This document shows positions 10,526-22,252 of a stretch of DNA of 64,000 bases, piece after piece. The stretch spans positions 1,056,609 through 1,120,608 of the forward strand of contig BCIM01000005.1 in NCBI GenBank assembly GCA_039545315.1. Reading direction: 5' to 3'. The translations under genes were made by a program, and so were the position numbers. The notes under the pieces were generated by a model. It was not told the origin of the DNA. It made no database searches and worked only from the letters and a program-made list of their open reading frames with translations. The DNA comes from Kondoa malvinella. Taxonomy: Eukaryota; Basidiomycota; Agaricostilbomycetes; Agaricostilbales; Kondoaceae. Within the stretch, counting starts at the first letter, position 1; each line of letters opens with the position of its first letter.

Positions 10526-12588
10526 ATGGCAGTCCTAGCAGATTATCAGCTACCTTCTTTTGCGTCAATCTCGACACTGTCAGTATGGCATCTCGTCGGA
10601 GTCTCCTCACTCGCTCTACTATTCGTCTTTATTGCTCAATCCATCTATACGCTCTACTTTAATCCTCTCTCGCACATTCCCGGACCCAAGTCTGCTGCTT
10701 TGAGTCACTTTTGGCTGTTCAAGGAATCAATGATGGGCACGCGCATGTATACTATACACAAGATGCACGACAAGTACAGCTCAAAGGTAAGCTTTCATAT
10801 CTCCTTCTGATGGATCAAGAGTTCATATCCCCTGATAGCTCGTTCGCCTCGGTCCCAAATACGTCCAGTTCTCAGACAATAGAGCTCTATCCCAAGTCTA
10901 TACCAAGCTGCCAAAATCTATATTCTACTTTGGCACCGAAATCATCGAAGGACATCCGCATTCCATGGCATCCAGGTCAGTCTTTTGACCAAGGCTGCCG
11001 GCAACACTGACCCTTTCTACAGAGAGACCAAAGACTGGGCACCGATCCGCAAGCTCATTAGTCCTACTTACTCGTATAGCAAGTAAGTCTGCAGCCTATT
11101 CAGAAGCATCATCGGTTCGCTCATGTCTACGCTTTCTGCCATAGCGTCGCTTCTTGGGAAAGAGAGCTCACTGACAACGTACAACACATGTTGAACCGAA
11201 TTGATGAAACTAGTATGTTCAGCTCTCCGATTATACAGACGTTGGCTGACGCAATGCATAGACGGCAAAGGAGCAATCCCAGTCGATATTCTCTACCTCA
11301 CTCGCTGTGTCGCTTCTGACGCTGTCGGTCTACTCGCTTTCGGGGAAGATTGGGGTGCTTCTCGATCAGGCTATAGCAAGTGGATCCAGTGGATCGATGG
11401 TTTTACCCGTACGTCGAGCTCCGTGCGCAATTCCGATTATGATCTGATAGTCCCTGCTAGTCGTCTTCATCACAAAGGGTGTCACGCCAAAAGCGCTCTT
11501 GCGATTCCTGTTGAAGCTCCCTATCCCAAAATTGCATGCCATTTTTGACGTCGAGACTCAATTCATCAACGTAAGTCAATCTTTGCTTGTGCCATCTTCT
11601 CGACTAAGTCCTGATCTCAGCACACCCTCAAAGTCTTAGAGCCTCTCCGACTTCAGGTCGAGGCCGATCCAAAGATTGTCGACTTGGACGAACGCAATAC
11701 TCTAGCCATCCGCTGTCTAGGCAAAGAAATGACCAACGGAAAGAAAATGCACCCGCTCACTGTCGGTTGCGAAGCTTTTGGTCATGTCTATGCTGGCACA
11801 GATACTACTTCGGTCCTGGTGTCTTATGCTTTAAAACGGCTGTCTGAGAATCCGAAAATGTGCGAGAGGTTGAGGAAGGAAGTCACCGAGGCGGCGGGTG
11901 ATAGCATGTGTGCGGATATCTCAGCTCTGGCAAAGCTACCATACGTAAGTCGTCTCTCCCGTCTATTTTCTCGTTCTTCTCTGACTTGCAACATTTAGCT
12001 CAATGCTGTCATTCACGAATCATTGCGCACCGACGGACCTGCCAACTCAAGTCTCGAACGCGATGTTCCAGTTGGCGGTATCGTCATCGACAATACTTTC
12101 ATCCCCGAAGGCACTACCATCGCTGCCCAAGGCTATACCATTCATCGCAACCCAGAAGTCTTTCCTCAGCCGTGAGTACACATCAACTTGGTCTTGAGCA
12201 ATACTGATCTGTCGTATAGTGATACTTGGATGCCTGAGCGATGGTTGACTGACGATATTGAGCAAAAGAAGCTGCTGCTCAACAACTTTATGCCATTTGG
12301 ATTCAGTAGCAGAATTTGTGCTGGTCAGATGCTCGGTAAGCTTGGGCTTGCTCCTACTATGACTTAGCTGATTACGCGATAGCTTGGGCTGATATGCGGC
12401 TGCTCATTGCGTCTATTGTCAAGCGGTACACTTTCGAGATGGGTAAGTTTACCAAGATTCTACTCTTAGCTCAGGCTGACCTGTCTCTTCTAGTACCTGG
12501 TCAAGACATGTTCCTCGAGGATCACTTTGTTGGGGCTCCAAGAGGACATGAGACCAAGATGCTCTTCAAACAAGTCGATCATTCGTGA
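10526..12588 (+). CDS. Cytochrome P450 monooxygenase, tandem copy 1
   Basis: Eleven exons (10526-10786, 10839-10975, 11023-11082, 11145-11212, 11262-11408, 11461-11570, 11621-11944, 11999-12171, 12220-12335, 12383-12442, 12494-12588) give 516 aa. An N-terminal anchor helix precedes the proline-rich hinge HIPGPKSAA. C-helix DWAPIR supplies WxxxR. I-helix AGTDTTS carries the oxygen-activating Asp-Thr. K-helix ESLR gives ExxR, followed by MPERW. The heme loop is FGFSSRICAG, with Ser where the family usually has Gly before the Arg. It is a class II microsomal enzyme needing P450 reductase; substrate unknown. It has introns at SN|VASW and QP|DTW that copies 2 and 3 lack, and lacks their I-helix intron. 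Confidence 0.9.
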
Positions 12589-12865
12589 GCATGGGACTTC
12601 ATGTCTCATGCACTTTTTGTACTTGATGTCTTTCAGTTCAGTTGAAATGAATCTTTCAGTTGTCTTGATCAGCTGTACTACATGGCTCCGCACTATGCCT
12701 GGCACTTGCGACTCTTCTCCGATCAGCGGCCAAAGGACTTGGACTGGAGCACCCACCTTATCCCACCACGTCCCCGCAAAATCGCTCAGTCACATTCGAC
12801 AACTAACTCACCTCCTCAGCTAGAACAAGCACGTATCAACGTTCTCTACATATCACGAGGCAACA

Positions 12866-14878
12866 ATGGCAGTCCTGGCAGAATATCAGCTACCTACCTT
12901 GGCGTCGATCTCGACTTTGTCAACATGGCAACTCCTCGGAATTGGCTCGCTCGCTTTACTAATCGTTTTTATCATTCAATCCGTTTATACGCTTTACTTT
13001 GGTCCTCTCTCTCACATTCCTGGACCAAAGTCCGCTGCTTTGAGTCACTTTTGGCTGTTCAAGGAATCTATGCTGGGAACGCGCATGTATACTATACACG
13101 ATTTGCACAAGAAGTACAATACCAAGGTATGTGCATATCATTCACGCCTTTGTATTGAATCTGAATGGCATAATTAGTTGCTCCGCCTTGGTCCTAAATA
13201 CGTTCAATTCTCAGACAACCGTGCTCTCACTCAAGTCTATACCAAGCTTCGTAAATCCGAATTCTACCTCGGAACCGAAATCATAGAGGGTCATGCTCAT
13301 TCGATGGCTTCTCGGTTAGTCTCTCTACTGCACAATCTCGATCGATGTTCTGACTTGCCGTTGCACACTTGCAGAGAGACGAAAGACTGGTCACCTATTC
13401 GCAAGTTCATTGCTCCTACATATTCTTACTCAAATGTCGCATCCTGGGAACGAGAGCTCACCGATAACGTCCAACATATGCTCAACAGAATCGATGCCAC
13501 TGGTCTGTTCTACGCTTATTTAGTCTTCGATGTATGCTGATGCTTTGGACCAGGCGGCAAAGGTACAACGCCTGTCGATATCCTCTACTTGACTCGCTGT
13601 GTTGCTTCGGATGCTGTGGGTTTGCTTGCATTTGGCGACGATTGGGGCGCCTCTCGCACTGGTTATAGCAAGTGGATTCAGTGGATCGACGGCTTTACTC
13701 GTGTGTCCTGCCTCAAGTACATACTTCCTCTTTGCTGATGCGATCTCATAGTGGTTTTCATGACCAAGGGCGTGACTCCAAAATGGTTCCTCCGACCTGT
13801 GTTGATGAAGCTGCCTATCCCAAAGTTGCAAGCCATTTTTGACGTCGAGACTCAATTCATCAACGTATGTGCTGTTGCTCTCGCCAATCTCTGTGCTGAA
13901 TGCGGTTGTAGCATACCTTGAAGGTTCTCGAACCTGTCAAAGCGCAGGTGGAAGCCAACCCCAACATTGTCGAATTGGACGAGCGCAACACTCTAGCTAT
14001 TCGCTGTCTTGGCAAGGAGATGACCAACGGGAAACGAATGCATCCTTTGACCGTTGGATGTGAAGCTTTTGGCCATGTCTAGTGAGTTCTACATGTTCCC
14101 AGAACTCCTTGATCGGGCAGTGCTGAATGGGACTTTCTTTCTTTAGTGCCGGAACGGACACTACTAGCGTTCTGGTTTCCTATGCCCTAAAGAGATTGTC
14201 AGAGAATCTGGACAAGTGTGAAAAGTTGAGGATGGAGGTCACTGAAGCGTCTGGCGACGCAATGGTTGCCGATATCTCTACCTTGGCCAAGCTACCATAT
14301 GTGAGTCTTCTTTTCGTGACGGAATGCATAGCTTATGTTCTCCACAGCTCAACGCTGTCCTTCACGAAACATTGAGAACCGATGGTCCGGCTAATTCAAG
14401 TCTGGAGCGTGATGTACCAGCTGGCGGCATTGTCATTGATGGCTCGTTCATTCCTGAAGGCACGACCATCGCCGCGCAAGGCTACACAATACATCGCAAT
14501 CCCGAAGTCTTCCCTCAGCCAGACACGTGGATGCCAGAGCGCTGGATCACCGAGGATATGGATCAGAAGAAGCTGATGCTCAGCAACTTTATGCCCTTTG
14601 GATTCAGTTCGAGGATTTGTGCCGGCCAGATGCTTGGTGGGTTCAAACGTTTCTTTCGCCTGCTCATCAGCTGACAGTCAAATAGCCTGGGCTGATATGC
14701 GACTGCTTGTCGCTGCTGTTGTCAAGCGATATCGCTTCGAGATGGGTGCGTGGACAATGCGTTAATCGGCCCTGCGCTGACCTTTTCTCCAGTGGAGGGA
14801 CAAGACATGTTTCTTGAGGATCACTTTGTCGGCGCTCCGAGGTGTCACGAAAGCAAGATGCTCTTCAAGGAAGTGTGA
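12866..14878 (+). CDS. Cytochrome P450 monooxygenase, tandem copy 2
   Basis: Ten exons (12866-13126, 13178-13314, 13375-13502, 13554-13700, 13752-13864, 13912-14081, 14147-14300, 14348-14636, 14686-14745, 14793-14878) give 514 aa, collinear with copy 1. The N-terminal sequence MAVLAEYQLP and the bases just before the ATG are nearly the same as in copy 1, pointing to recent tandem duplication. All motifs are intact: hinge HIPGPKSAA, C-helix DWSPIR, AGTDTTS, ExxR (ETLR), MPERW and FGFSSRICAG. An intron (14082-14146) splits the codon before AGTDTTS. One donor is the weaker GTTAGT at 13315. This looks like a complete gene. Confidence 0.92.
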
Positions 14879-15204
14879 GCTCACAGGAACACAGCATAAG
14901 CTTCAAGACTTCGCAGTTGGTATGTAATACGGATATACATGCATATGAAGATCATTCGATTCATCTGCTTCTATTCTTCGCCCTTCCACAAGCATCTTCC
15001 CTTCGCTTTGCTCTTGGCTTCATTAGTCTGCTGCATGTTCCCCGCATTCCACCAATTCCCACCAGCGGGCATTTCGAATATCCGGGCCCCTACAAAATCC
15101 TCGCTGCCCTACCCCTCTTCTCCTTGCCAGATATTGCGAAGCTATCAAGCCTCGATCCCTCTTTATTTCTCAACTTCGTCAAATCTCCAAAATCTCCAGT
15201 CAGC
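14879..15204. other. Intergenic between P450 copies 2 and 3
   Basis: 326 bp, pyrimidine-rich near the copy 3 ATG. An in-frame extension upstream of 15205 exists but reads like leader sequence (Pro/Ser/Phe-rich), so I start copy 3 at 15205. Confidence 0.3.
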
Positions 15205-17183
15205 ATGGGTCTATTAGATGATTCACAGCTTCACTTGCTTCGGTCCTTTGGTTCATTCAGTGCATGGCAACTGGCTGGTCTGACCACCGCCGCACTTCTC
15301 TTGACTTTCAGTCTTCAATTTGTATACCGTGTATACTTGGATCCCCTGTCTCACATCCCTGGACCAAAAGCCGCTGCATTCTCGCATCTGTGGATCATGC
15401 AGCAGAGTATGGCCGGTACCAGGATGTACAAAACCCACGAACTATTCAAGAAGTACGATACTAAAGTGAGCTAGTCTAATTTGCCCCCTCTTGTAACATG
15501 AAGCTGACTGTCGCGACACTAACAGCTGCTCCGCCTCGGTCCCAAATACGTTCAATTTTCCGATGCTCGTGCCCTTACACACGTCTATACCAAATTTCGC
15601 AAATCAGAATGTGAGTTCACTACAACGTAATTTGACGCTGAGGACTGATTCTCGATGAATAGTCTACTCTGGAGCAGAAATTGTCCCTGGCCACGCGCAC
15701 TCGATGTCGACTATTCTTACACAAATGTTGCCTCCTGGGAGCCGGAATTGACCAGCAATGTCCAACATATGATCAGCCGAATCGATGCTACGGGTGAGCC
15801 TGGTCTGCCTTAGCTTTAGATGTGAACTGACTCGGTCCTTTGATTCAGGTGGCAATGGCTCGTCAGCAGTCGACATTCTTTACCTGACCAGATGCGTGGC
15901 ATCTGACGCAGTCGGTCTGCTCGCTTTCGGAGAAGATTGGGGTGCAACCAAAAAGGGACAGAGTCTCTTTTTGCAGTGGATCGACGGTTTTACTCGTAAG
16001 GAGATCAATGGGTCTGCAGTTATTCAGCTTATCACCGCTTGAACAGTTGTCTTTGTCATCAAAGGAATCACACCAAAATGGTTCCTCCGACCTGTTCTCA
16101 TTAAGCTACCAATCCCCAAACTTCAAGCTATCTTTGACGTTGAGCAGCAATTCATCAAGGTAAGGGGACCTTGCCTTCAGAATGCGTTTCTAATTAGATG
16201 ATTCCAGCACACTCTGAAAGTCTTGGAACCCCTCAAGGCGCAAGTGGAAGCCAATCCCCAGATCGTAGACATGGACGAACGAAACACTCTAGCTCTGCGT
16301 GCACTTGGCAAAGAGATGAACAATGGCAAGCTCATGCACCCATTGCAAGTCGGTTGCGAGGCCTTTGGTAACGTCTAGTGAGTTCTGAATGTGCTCGATT
16401 GATCTTGTACTTGTCTCAATCACTGCGGTACAGCGCGGGAACGGACACCACTAGCGTCCTGGTCTCGTATGCATTGTTGCGTCTGTCCGAAAATCCCGAA
16501 AGGTGTGAACGTTTACGCAAAGAAGTGACGGAAGCTGCAGAAGATTCAATGTGCGCCGATATCTCCACCTTGGCCAAGTTGCCTTATGTAAGTCGCTTCC
16601 GTGTGTTTGTGACATTGTACTGATTTCATTTCCTGCAGCTCAATGCTGTCATTCACGAGACCCTGAGAACCGACGGTCCAGCTAACTCGAGTCTCGAGCG
16701 CGATGTACCCGAAGGCGGAGTGGTGATCGACAACACCTTCATTCCTGAAGGTACAACTATTGCTGCTCAAGGCTATACCATCCACCGCAACCCAGATGTC
16801 TTCCCGCAACCTGATACATGGATGCCAGAGCGCTGGATTACCACCGACATGGATCAAAAGAAGTTGATGCTGAGCAACTTTATGCCCTTTGGCTTCAGTT
16901 CGAGGATCTGTGCCGGCCAGATGCTTGGTGTGTATTGTGTGTTTCTTTCCCCAAGGTCGCGAGCTGATCGTGTCGTTAGCTTGGGCTGATATGCGACTAC
17001 TCATCGCTTCCATTGCCAAGCGGTACACCTTTCAGATGGGTGCGCTTCAACGTTCTCTCTTTGTCGTCCGCTGACACTATTCTTGCAGCCCCTGGTCAAG
17101 ACATGTGGATGAGCGACCACTTTGTCGGCGCACCTAATGGTCATGAAACCAAAATGTATTTCAAGCAGGTACAAAAGCAGTAG
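15205..17183 (+). pseudogene. Cytochrome P450, tandem copy 3, with C-helix deletion (probably inactive)
   Basis: Exons align with copies 1 and 2: 15205-15465, 15526-15610, 15663-15793, 15849-15995, 16047-16159, 16208-16377, 16434-16587, 16639-16927, 16980-17039, 17089-17183. AGTDTTS, ETLR, MPERW and FGFSSRICAG are present. Between HAHSM and YSYTN, about 109 bp found in copy 2 are missing (copy 2 13307-13420 versus 15707-15711 here). The loss removes one intron and the exon encoding the WxxxR C-helix and shifts the frame, giving a stop at 15749-15751. A GT-AG segment at 15706-15755 (50 nt) could be spliced to restore frame, but the heme-contacting W and R would still be absent. A private intron lies at 15611-15662. 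Confidence 0.75.
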
Positions 17184-17361
17184 GGAAAGGGTGTCGGACG
17201 TCAATCATGCATACCAATGTGTACATAGCCTTCCTCTTTTGTGCGACGGTTGTATGGCTTTGAACAATCACGTGACTGCCGAATCAACGCGCGGCCGTGG
17301 TCGCGTGCGTCACTGGGGATGTAGTACAGCATCGAGTTTCCATCTTTTCGACTTTCTTGCA

Positions 17362-18615
17362 ATGTCACGACCATCTTCTGAAGGATTACTTGGCCGAACA
17401 ACTGTCGATCCAACAGCAATTGAACCAGACGAAGACGAAAAGAGCAATTTCTTTGGAATGGTAAAGCTTATCGAATTCCCGCTAAACCGATTAATGCTAA
17501 TGTTTAAATGATTTGTTACAGGGTGTCTCACTATCTACCGCTCGCTGGGCTGTCCCTGCATCAATGATAGTGTAAGTCCGCTCATGTCCTTTCCTTGTCC
17601 ATTCGAGCTGATGACCGACCATCTTAGCAATGTGTTAGTATACACTGAATTTCTCGAGCTGGTCAATGTTGACTGTACCTTCTAAGCGGCTGTCAATTCG
17701 TCGGCATGGGAAGTGACCCTTCGATGAAGCAAGGTTCGCATATTGCCCAAGTACTCTTAACCACGGTACACTAATTGATTCCAACAGTCGCCGATATGAA
17801 TCACGGTACATTTAGTCCTCAACCAATGTTCATCGCTGGCTTCTTCTTCCCACAAATCCTTATCCAAGTAAGCTCGAGAGACTAGCCAATGTCGGTTGTT
17901 CCTCATGCATTGCCTCAGGGTGTCTGGGTATACGACTTGATCTATGGAAAGCCAAAGCAGACCAGTCTCAATTATGCTGGCTACTTTATCATTGGAGAGC
18001 TCAGCATCGCCGCATGGATGATTTTCTTCATGCGGGAGCAATTCGTTCCAGCTGGATTGTGCTGTGTTCTCAATACTGGTAGGTGAACATAAAAGCGCTA
18101 CGAAATGTTTTGAACTGCGAGCAGGCGCGCAACTAATCGCCATGACGCAAATGCCCAAGTGGAACTCGCCGGGCAATCTGTTGCCCAATCTTGTTTGCCG
18201 CATGATGGCCGGTCAGTACCTTTCTCCTTTCGCGTGCATCCAGCATCTCAATAAGGAGCTAGGTATCGGTGTACTTGATTTGCTCGACAGCTACGGTACC
18301 GCTTACCTTCAAGGAAACACTCCGGGCCTCGTCACGAAAGCCCTTACTTTTGCTGGATTTACCGGATGGTCTTTGTTCAGTGACCCCATCTTTGGTGCTT
18401 CCCTCATCTTCGAGTAAGTCTGCTTGAGTATGTGGCTATGAGAGCTCATGATGTGATAGTACTGCTGCGTTGTACTTTGGTCAATCTGGTTCTTGGGCCA
18501 ACTGGCTCGGTGCTACTGCGCTAGCTACCACTGCTGGTGTGGTTGCTCGAAGTGAGTACTTGTTTGAGCTTGAGCTTCATGGCACTGAGCAAGTTCAATA
18601 GACCTGTTGATGTGA
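17362..18615 (+). CDS. Polytopic membrane protein, family not recognised
   Basis: Exons 17362-17460, 17522-17571, 17628-17633, 17687-17733, 17788-17868, 17920-18078, 18125-18211, 18263-18413, 18460-18551 and 18602-18615 give 261 aa. The N-terminus is short, acidic and cytosolic-looking (EPDEDEKSN). About seven hydrophobic segments follow, for example MFIAGFFFPQILIQGVW, YFIIGELSIAAWMIFF and SDPIFGASLIFDTAALYF. I see no signal peptide or enzymatic motif. The 6-nt third exon is optional: skipping it keeps the frame. The last exon (NLLM then stop) is the least certain part. Function unknown. Confidence 0.6.
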
Positions 18616-18997
18616 AAGACTGCTGTATAAATTGTTACGAAGTGATGACTCTGTCTGTCAAATGACTGTTCCTATCTGATACTTCTCGCGCAACTGTTCT
18701 ATTTCTTCGAATGCCTATCTTGTCTACGATGTCTAGCGGCTGTTTGCTTCGCATTCAGCATTCAGAATGCAGACTGCTTGCTACAGACTTCATTCCCTCA
18801 TCATCTCCTGACTAGACTTGTTGTGCACGCTGTCCAGCGTCGAATATTCGGCTTTAGCGTCCATACTTTAGGCATAATTGGTATAGGAATACTTCATTAT
18901 TTCGGGTAAAGATCTATAATGTCTCTAAGATACTAGAACGGCCACCCTTCTTACAAGCTGGTCTGACCAAAGCTCTGCGACCATGTGATGTGCTGAA
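18616..18997. other. Convergent 3' intergenic region
   Basis: 382 bp, AT-richer than the flanks, between two converging genes. It presumably holds both poly(A) regions. No gene-like frame is visible. Confidence 0.35.
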
Positions 18998-20196
18998 TTA
19001 TGACCTTCGAGGAGCAGCAAGGATGCGGTTCACCATGGGTGCAAGCTCATTGTTGTGATCGGGCCAACTCATGATGAGACGAGTCCTCAGAACCGTTGCA
19101 GACATCCCAGGCAGGATATCGGCAGGTAGCGGGTACTCGCTGTGTTGGATCGAATGCTTCAATATTTGGTAAAGCAATGCTCGCTGGTCCGGACTGTATT
19201 TGCTATTGTTTAGATGAGATTCCGTTCGTCCGGTTGGCTGGCCTTCTGCGTCGACCCAAGACTCATCGATAATGATGAGGTTGTTTAGCTTCTTCTTCAA
19301 GGCGGCCCAGAGCATGAGATCGAAGGGGAGTTCCCAAGGAGGGCCGAAAAGATCAATGATGGTCAGAGAGTCTAGAAAGCCTTGCTTAAGCAGATTTGTG
19401 GGACAGGCAGGATCGAGGTAGACAGTTGGAACAGCGTTTGCATTGATATCGACAACCTTAAAAGGCAGCCAGGTCGCTGCATTGGTGTGGTAATGGTCAC
19501 CAGTTTGGCCAGGTATGAAAGGAAACGGGAAGGCAGCGATACCAGCCTCGCGAAGAAGTTGAACGTCTGATTTCGGAGGCGACATATCGCTGCGACTGAT
19601 CTTAGGCTTGATGTTAGTGCCCTGACAGCTGAACAAAGGTTCACAAGCGAAAGCATAGGCTTGATCGCTTGCTCCGGACTGACGCAGACGCATCTAGATT
19701 TATGTGATCAGCAAGACGGGAACGAGGGATGTTCAGAGCTCACCCAGACAGCGACATGCGATCGGAAAAGCTCTAGCTGGGTCCACTCGTATTCGCGAAC
19801 ACTTCCCTTGATGCTATCAGGTCTCTTACCGTCCCAATTCTGAGCCTTCTCTAAAGAGCCTAGGCCAAGGAGACCCATCACGGTAACATGGCGGCGCTTC
19901 TTCTCATAGATGCTTCTGTACACCTTTTCGAACCATTCTACCAGAGCCAAAAATTAGCTACGACCAGGACGCGAGAGATATTGCTTACCTTGTTCGAGGT
20001 GAACCCACTCTTTGATGTCCTCGTTATGCTGTAGCAGTCGTAGGCCGAGTCCGTGGCTGGCTAGCGGGCCATTCCAATGCTGTTGGGCAGCGCTCCTTTG
20101 CACCGGGTCCATATCTAAGGGAGCCATGTTTCCGTAGCCCTCTCGATGAGACGCAACGACGTTAGGATATCTAGGCAGGTTCAATGGCATGAACAT
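18998..20196 (-). CDS. Hypothetical protein, about 365 aa
   Basis: Three exons (20196-19989, 19937-19744, 19693-18998) close in frame. The protein starts MFMPLNLPRYPNVV and is soluble, with aromatic-rich patches (EQEWFEKVYRSIYEKKRR; FPFPFIPGQTGDHYH) and a C-terminal block WPDHNNELAPMVNRIL. There is no signal peptide, membrane helix or domain I know. Introns of 51 and 50 nt have good sites. The long last exon without stops and the conserved phase make it a credible gene of unknown role. Confidence 0.6.
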
Positions 20197-20742
20197 TCTC
20201 GGAGTCGGGAAATGCCTACATAGGTTTACCAGATGAGGGCATTGCTGTTGATTGTTGGTAGAAGAGCTAGTTAACTACGGTCTTGGAGTGCTAGAGAGAC
20301 TGTGATGATCAAGAACAAGATGAGAGCAGCTATTTGACCGGCTTTTTCTTCCCTCAAGAAAGCAAGATCGGAAGTCTTCCAGGGAGAATGACAGGAAGAG
20401 CCTATCTGAGCGATCCGGCTACGATTTGCCATTTGACGGCTTCCTGAACAAGGGTAGACCTTGGCAGGAAGATTGCTTCTGTTTCAGCTCAGAGCAATTG
20501 GCTTGTCGCGCGATCAACGATGTTAAGACAGACGCTAGCGGTGGTTCCAAAGGGAGCAGAGCCAGCGGAGGAGCAATGCATGACTGGAATGGCCAAAACA
20601 TGTTGACAAGATCATTGACCGAATGTAGCTCGTCCGAAGGAGCTTTCGTGAGGCCACGTTCTTCGCAGCATGTTCCAGAGCAGCATGAGAAAGCAAGGAT
20701 AGCAAGGAGAGCGTCTCGCCCAATAGTACAAACAGAGAATTG
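20197..20742. promoter_or_regulatory. Divergent intergenic region
   Basis: 546 bp between the hypothetical gene (minus) and SEN2 (plus). An ORF at 20426-20743 overlaps the SEN2 start in another frame, but its composition does not look protein-like. Confidence 0.3.
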
Positions 20743-22148
20743 ATGCCAAAGAGCGATAGAACAAAAACGGCCAGCGGAATCCAGATGAGCGCAACAGTCG
20801 CAGCAGCGTCAACAGAGCGCAGACCAACAAAGCCAGAGGCGCTAGAAGGAGCCCAAAAAAGAGTCTCTCCGCAGATTTTGCACTATGCGACGCCGTTCCC
20901 AGCGCTGCAAACTGCTCTGCCCAGCTCTCTGATCTCGTACATCGCCGGGCTGGTCATCACAAGCAACATCAAGCTGCAGCCGAAAGCGTTAGAAGCGGTA
21001 TATGATCCCTTCAGTCCAGCAGTTTGGGTCAAAGATGTTCGCTCAGTGGAAATGTTATGGGCCCAAGGTTTCTTTGGCAAAGGGTCTCTAAGTCGAAGTG
21101 AACCTACTTGGTGGACTCGAGCGCAAAACAAGATGGGCGCTGGACTGCAATTGACGAGCGAAGAAGTTACTGCCTTGAGGCGAGCAGACCGCAAAGAGGC
21201 CAAAATACTCAAAGCGAAGGAAAAGGAAGAAGCTCTGTTGTCCAACATACCTATTCCGCTTGAATCTCCGTCTACTGTTGTGCCTGTAGTGCGAAAGCCA
21301 AAACCAGTATACAAGCCAAAATCAGAAGGTCTGCCTTGGGATCATCCCGATAACAAAGAGCACATGCAACTACAGCCTGAAGAAGCTTTCTATCTCATCT
21401 TTGCACTTGGATCTCTTGATCTAGTCTTGCCGAAAGTGAGTTCAAGCCAATGACTGGGTGAAAGTCGACTGATGGAGTTGCAGTCTACCTTACCACTCAC
21501 GATACAGCAAGCATACACGCTCTTCCTTCAACCTTCCCTCTCTTTCGCCTCATCTATCCCAACAGCACCTTCAATACCTATCAGACCAGATAACCCTTTC
21601 CTCATCTCCTACCTGATTTACCACCACTATCGCTCACTAGGCTGGGTTGTTAGATCAGGAGTCAAGTTTTGTACCGATTGGGTGCTATACAAAGGCGCAG
21701 ACGGGAAAACGGGAAGAGGTGCAGGTCCACCAGGTGGTCATGCGGAATTCTCAGTATTGGTCATGAAAGAGTATGAGGATGAAGAGGATCGAAAGGACGC
21801 TATAGAGGAAGCGACTTATGGTGGATTGAGTGCGGAAGAAAGAGAAGAGTTGAAATCGTTTGGGAACCAGCAGGATGCGCTCGGGCAACAAGGAGATGCG
21901 AGAAGGACTTGGAAGTGGTTGAGCACCATCAACAGAGTAACATCAGGAGTGAAAAAGGTTCGTTTGCATTCCCCATGTTCAGGCAGAACATGCTGATCAC
22001 ATTGCAGACTCTGATCCTGGCATTTGTGACGATACCATCGTCAAAGAAGATAAAACAGCAAGAGCTACATTCTCCTTCCTGTCTTCAGCGGTATCACGTT
22101 AGGGAAGTCTCCATCAGGCGATTCGTGCCAGCGAGATTGCGCGACTAG
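20743..22148 (+). CDS. SEN2: tRNA-splicing endonuclease catalytic subunit Sen2
   Basis: Three exons (20743-21435, 21484-21957, 22008-22148) give 435 aa; a second ATG at 20785 is possible. The C-terminal endonuclease fold carries YHHYRSLGWVVRSGVKF, the family signature. The catalytic triad is seen as the Tyr in DWVLYKG, the His in GGHAEFSVLV and the Lys in the region KKTLILAFV. The linker upstream is Lys/Glu-rich, as in other fungal Sen2 proteins. Sen2 cuts the 5' splice site of intron-containing pre-tRNAs in complex with Sen34, Sen54 and Sen15. The last intron lies between GVKK and TLILAF. The 3' end faces Thp3 (gap about 100 bp). Confidence 0.88.
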
Positions 22149-22252
22149 AATATATGTGAATAATCCTATGTGGTGAATGCAATGTGCTACATGTACAGAA
22201 TGATGCCCCTCCATCTTCCCTAATCATGCCACACAGACAAAGAATGAGATGA

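Noticed and set aside
10526..17183. P450 array as a secondary-metabolite gene cluster
   Set aside because: No polyketide synthase, NRPS, terpene cyclase, transferase or transporter is adjacent. The flanks are dynein and an unrecognised membrane protein.
20426..20743. 105-codon ORF upstream of SEN2
   Set aside because: No recognisable content, and it overlaps the SEN2 start. More likely leader or promoter sequence.
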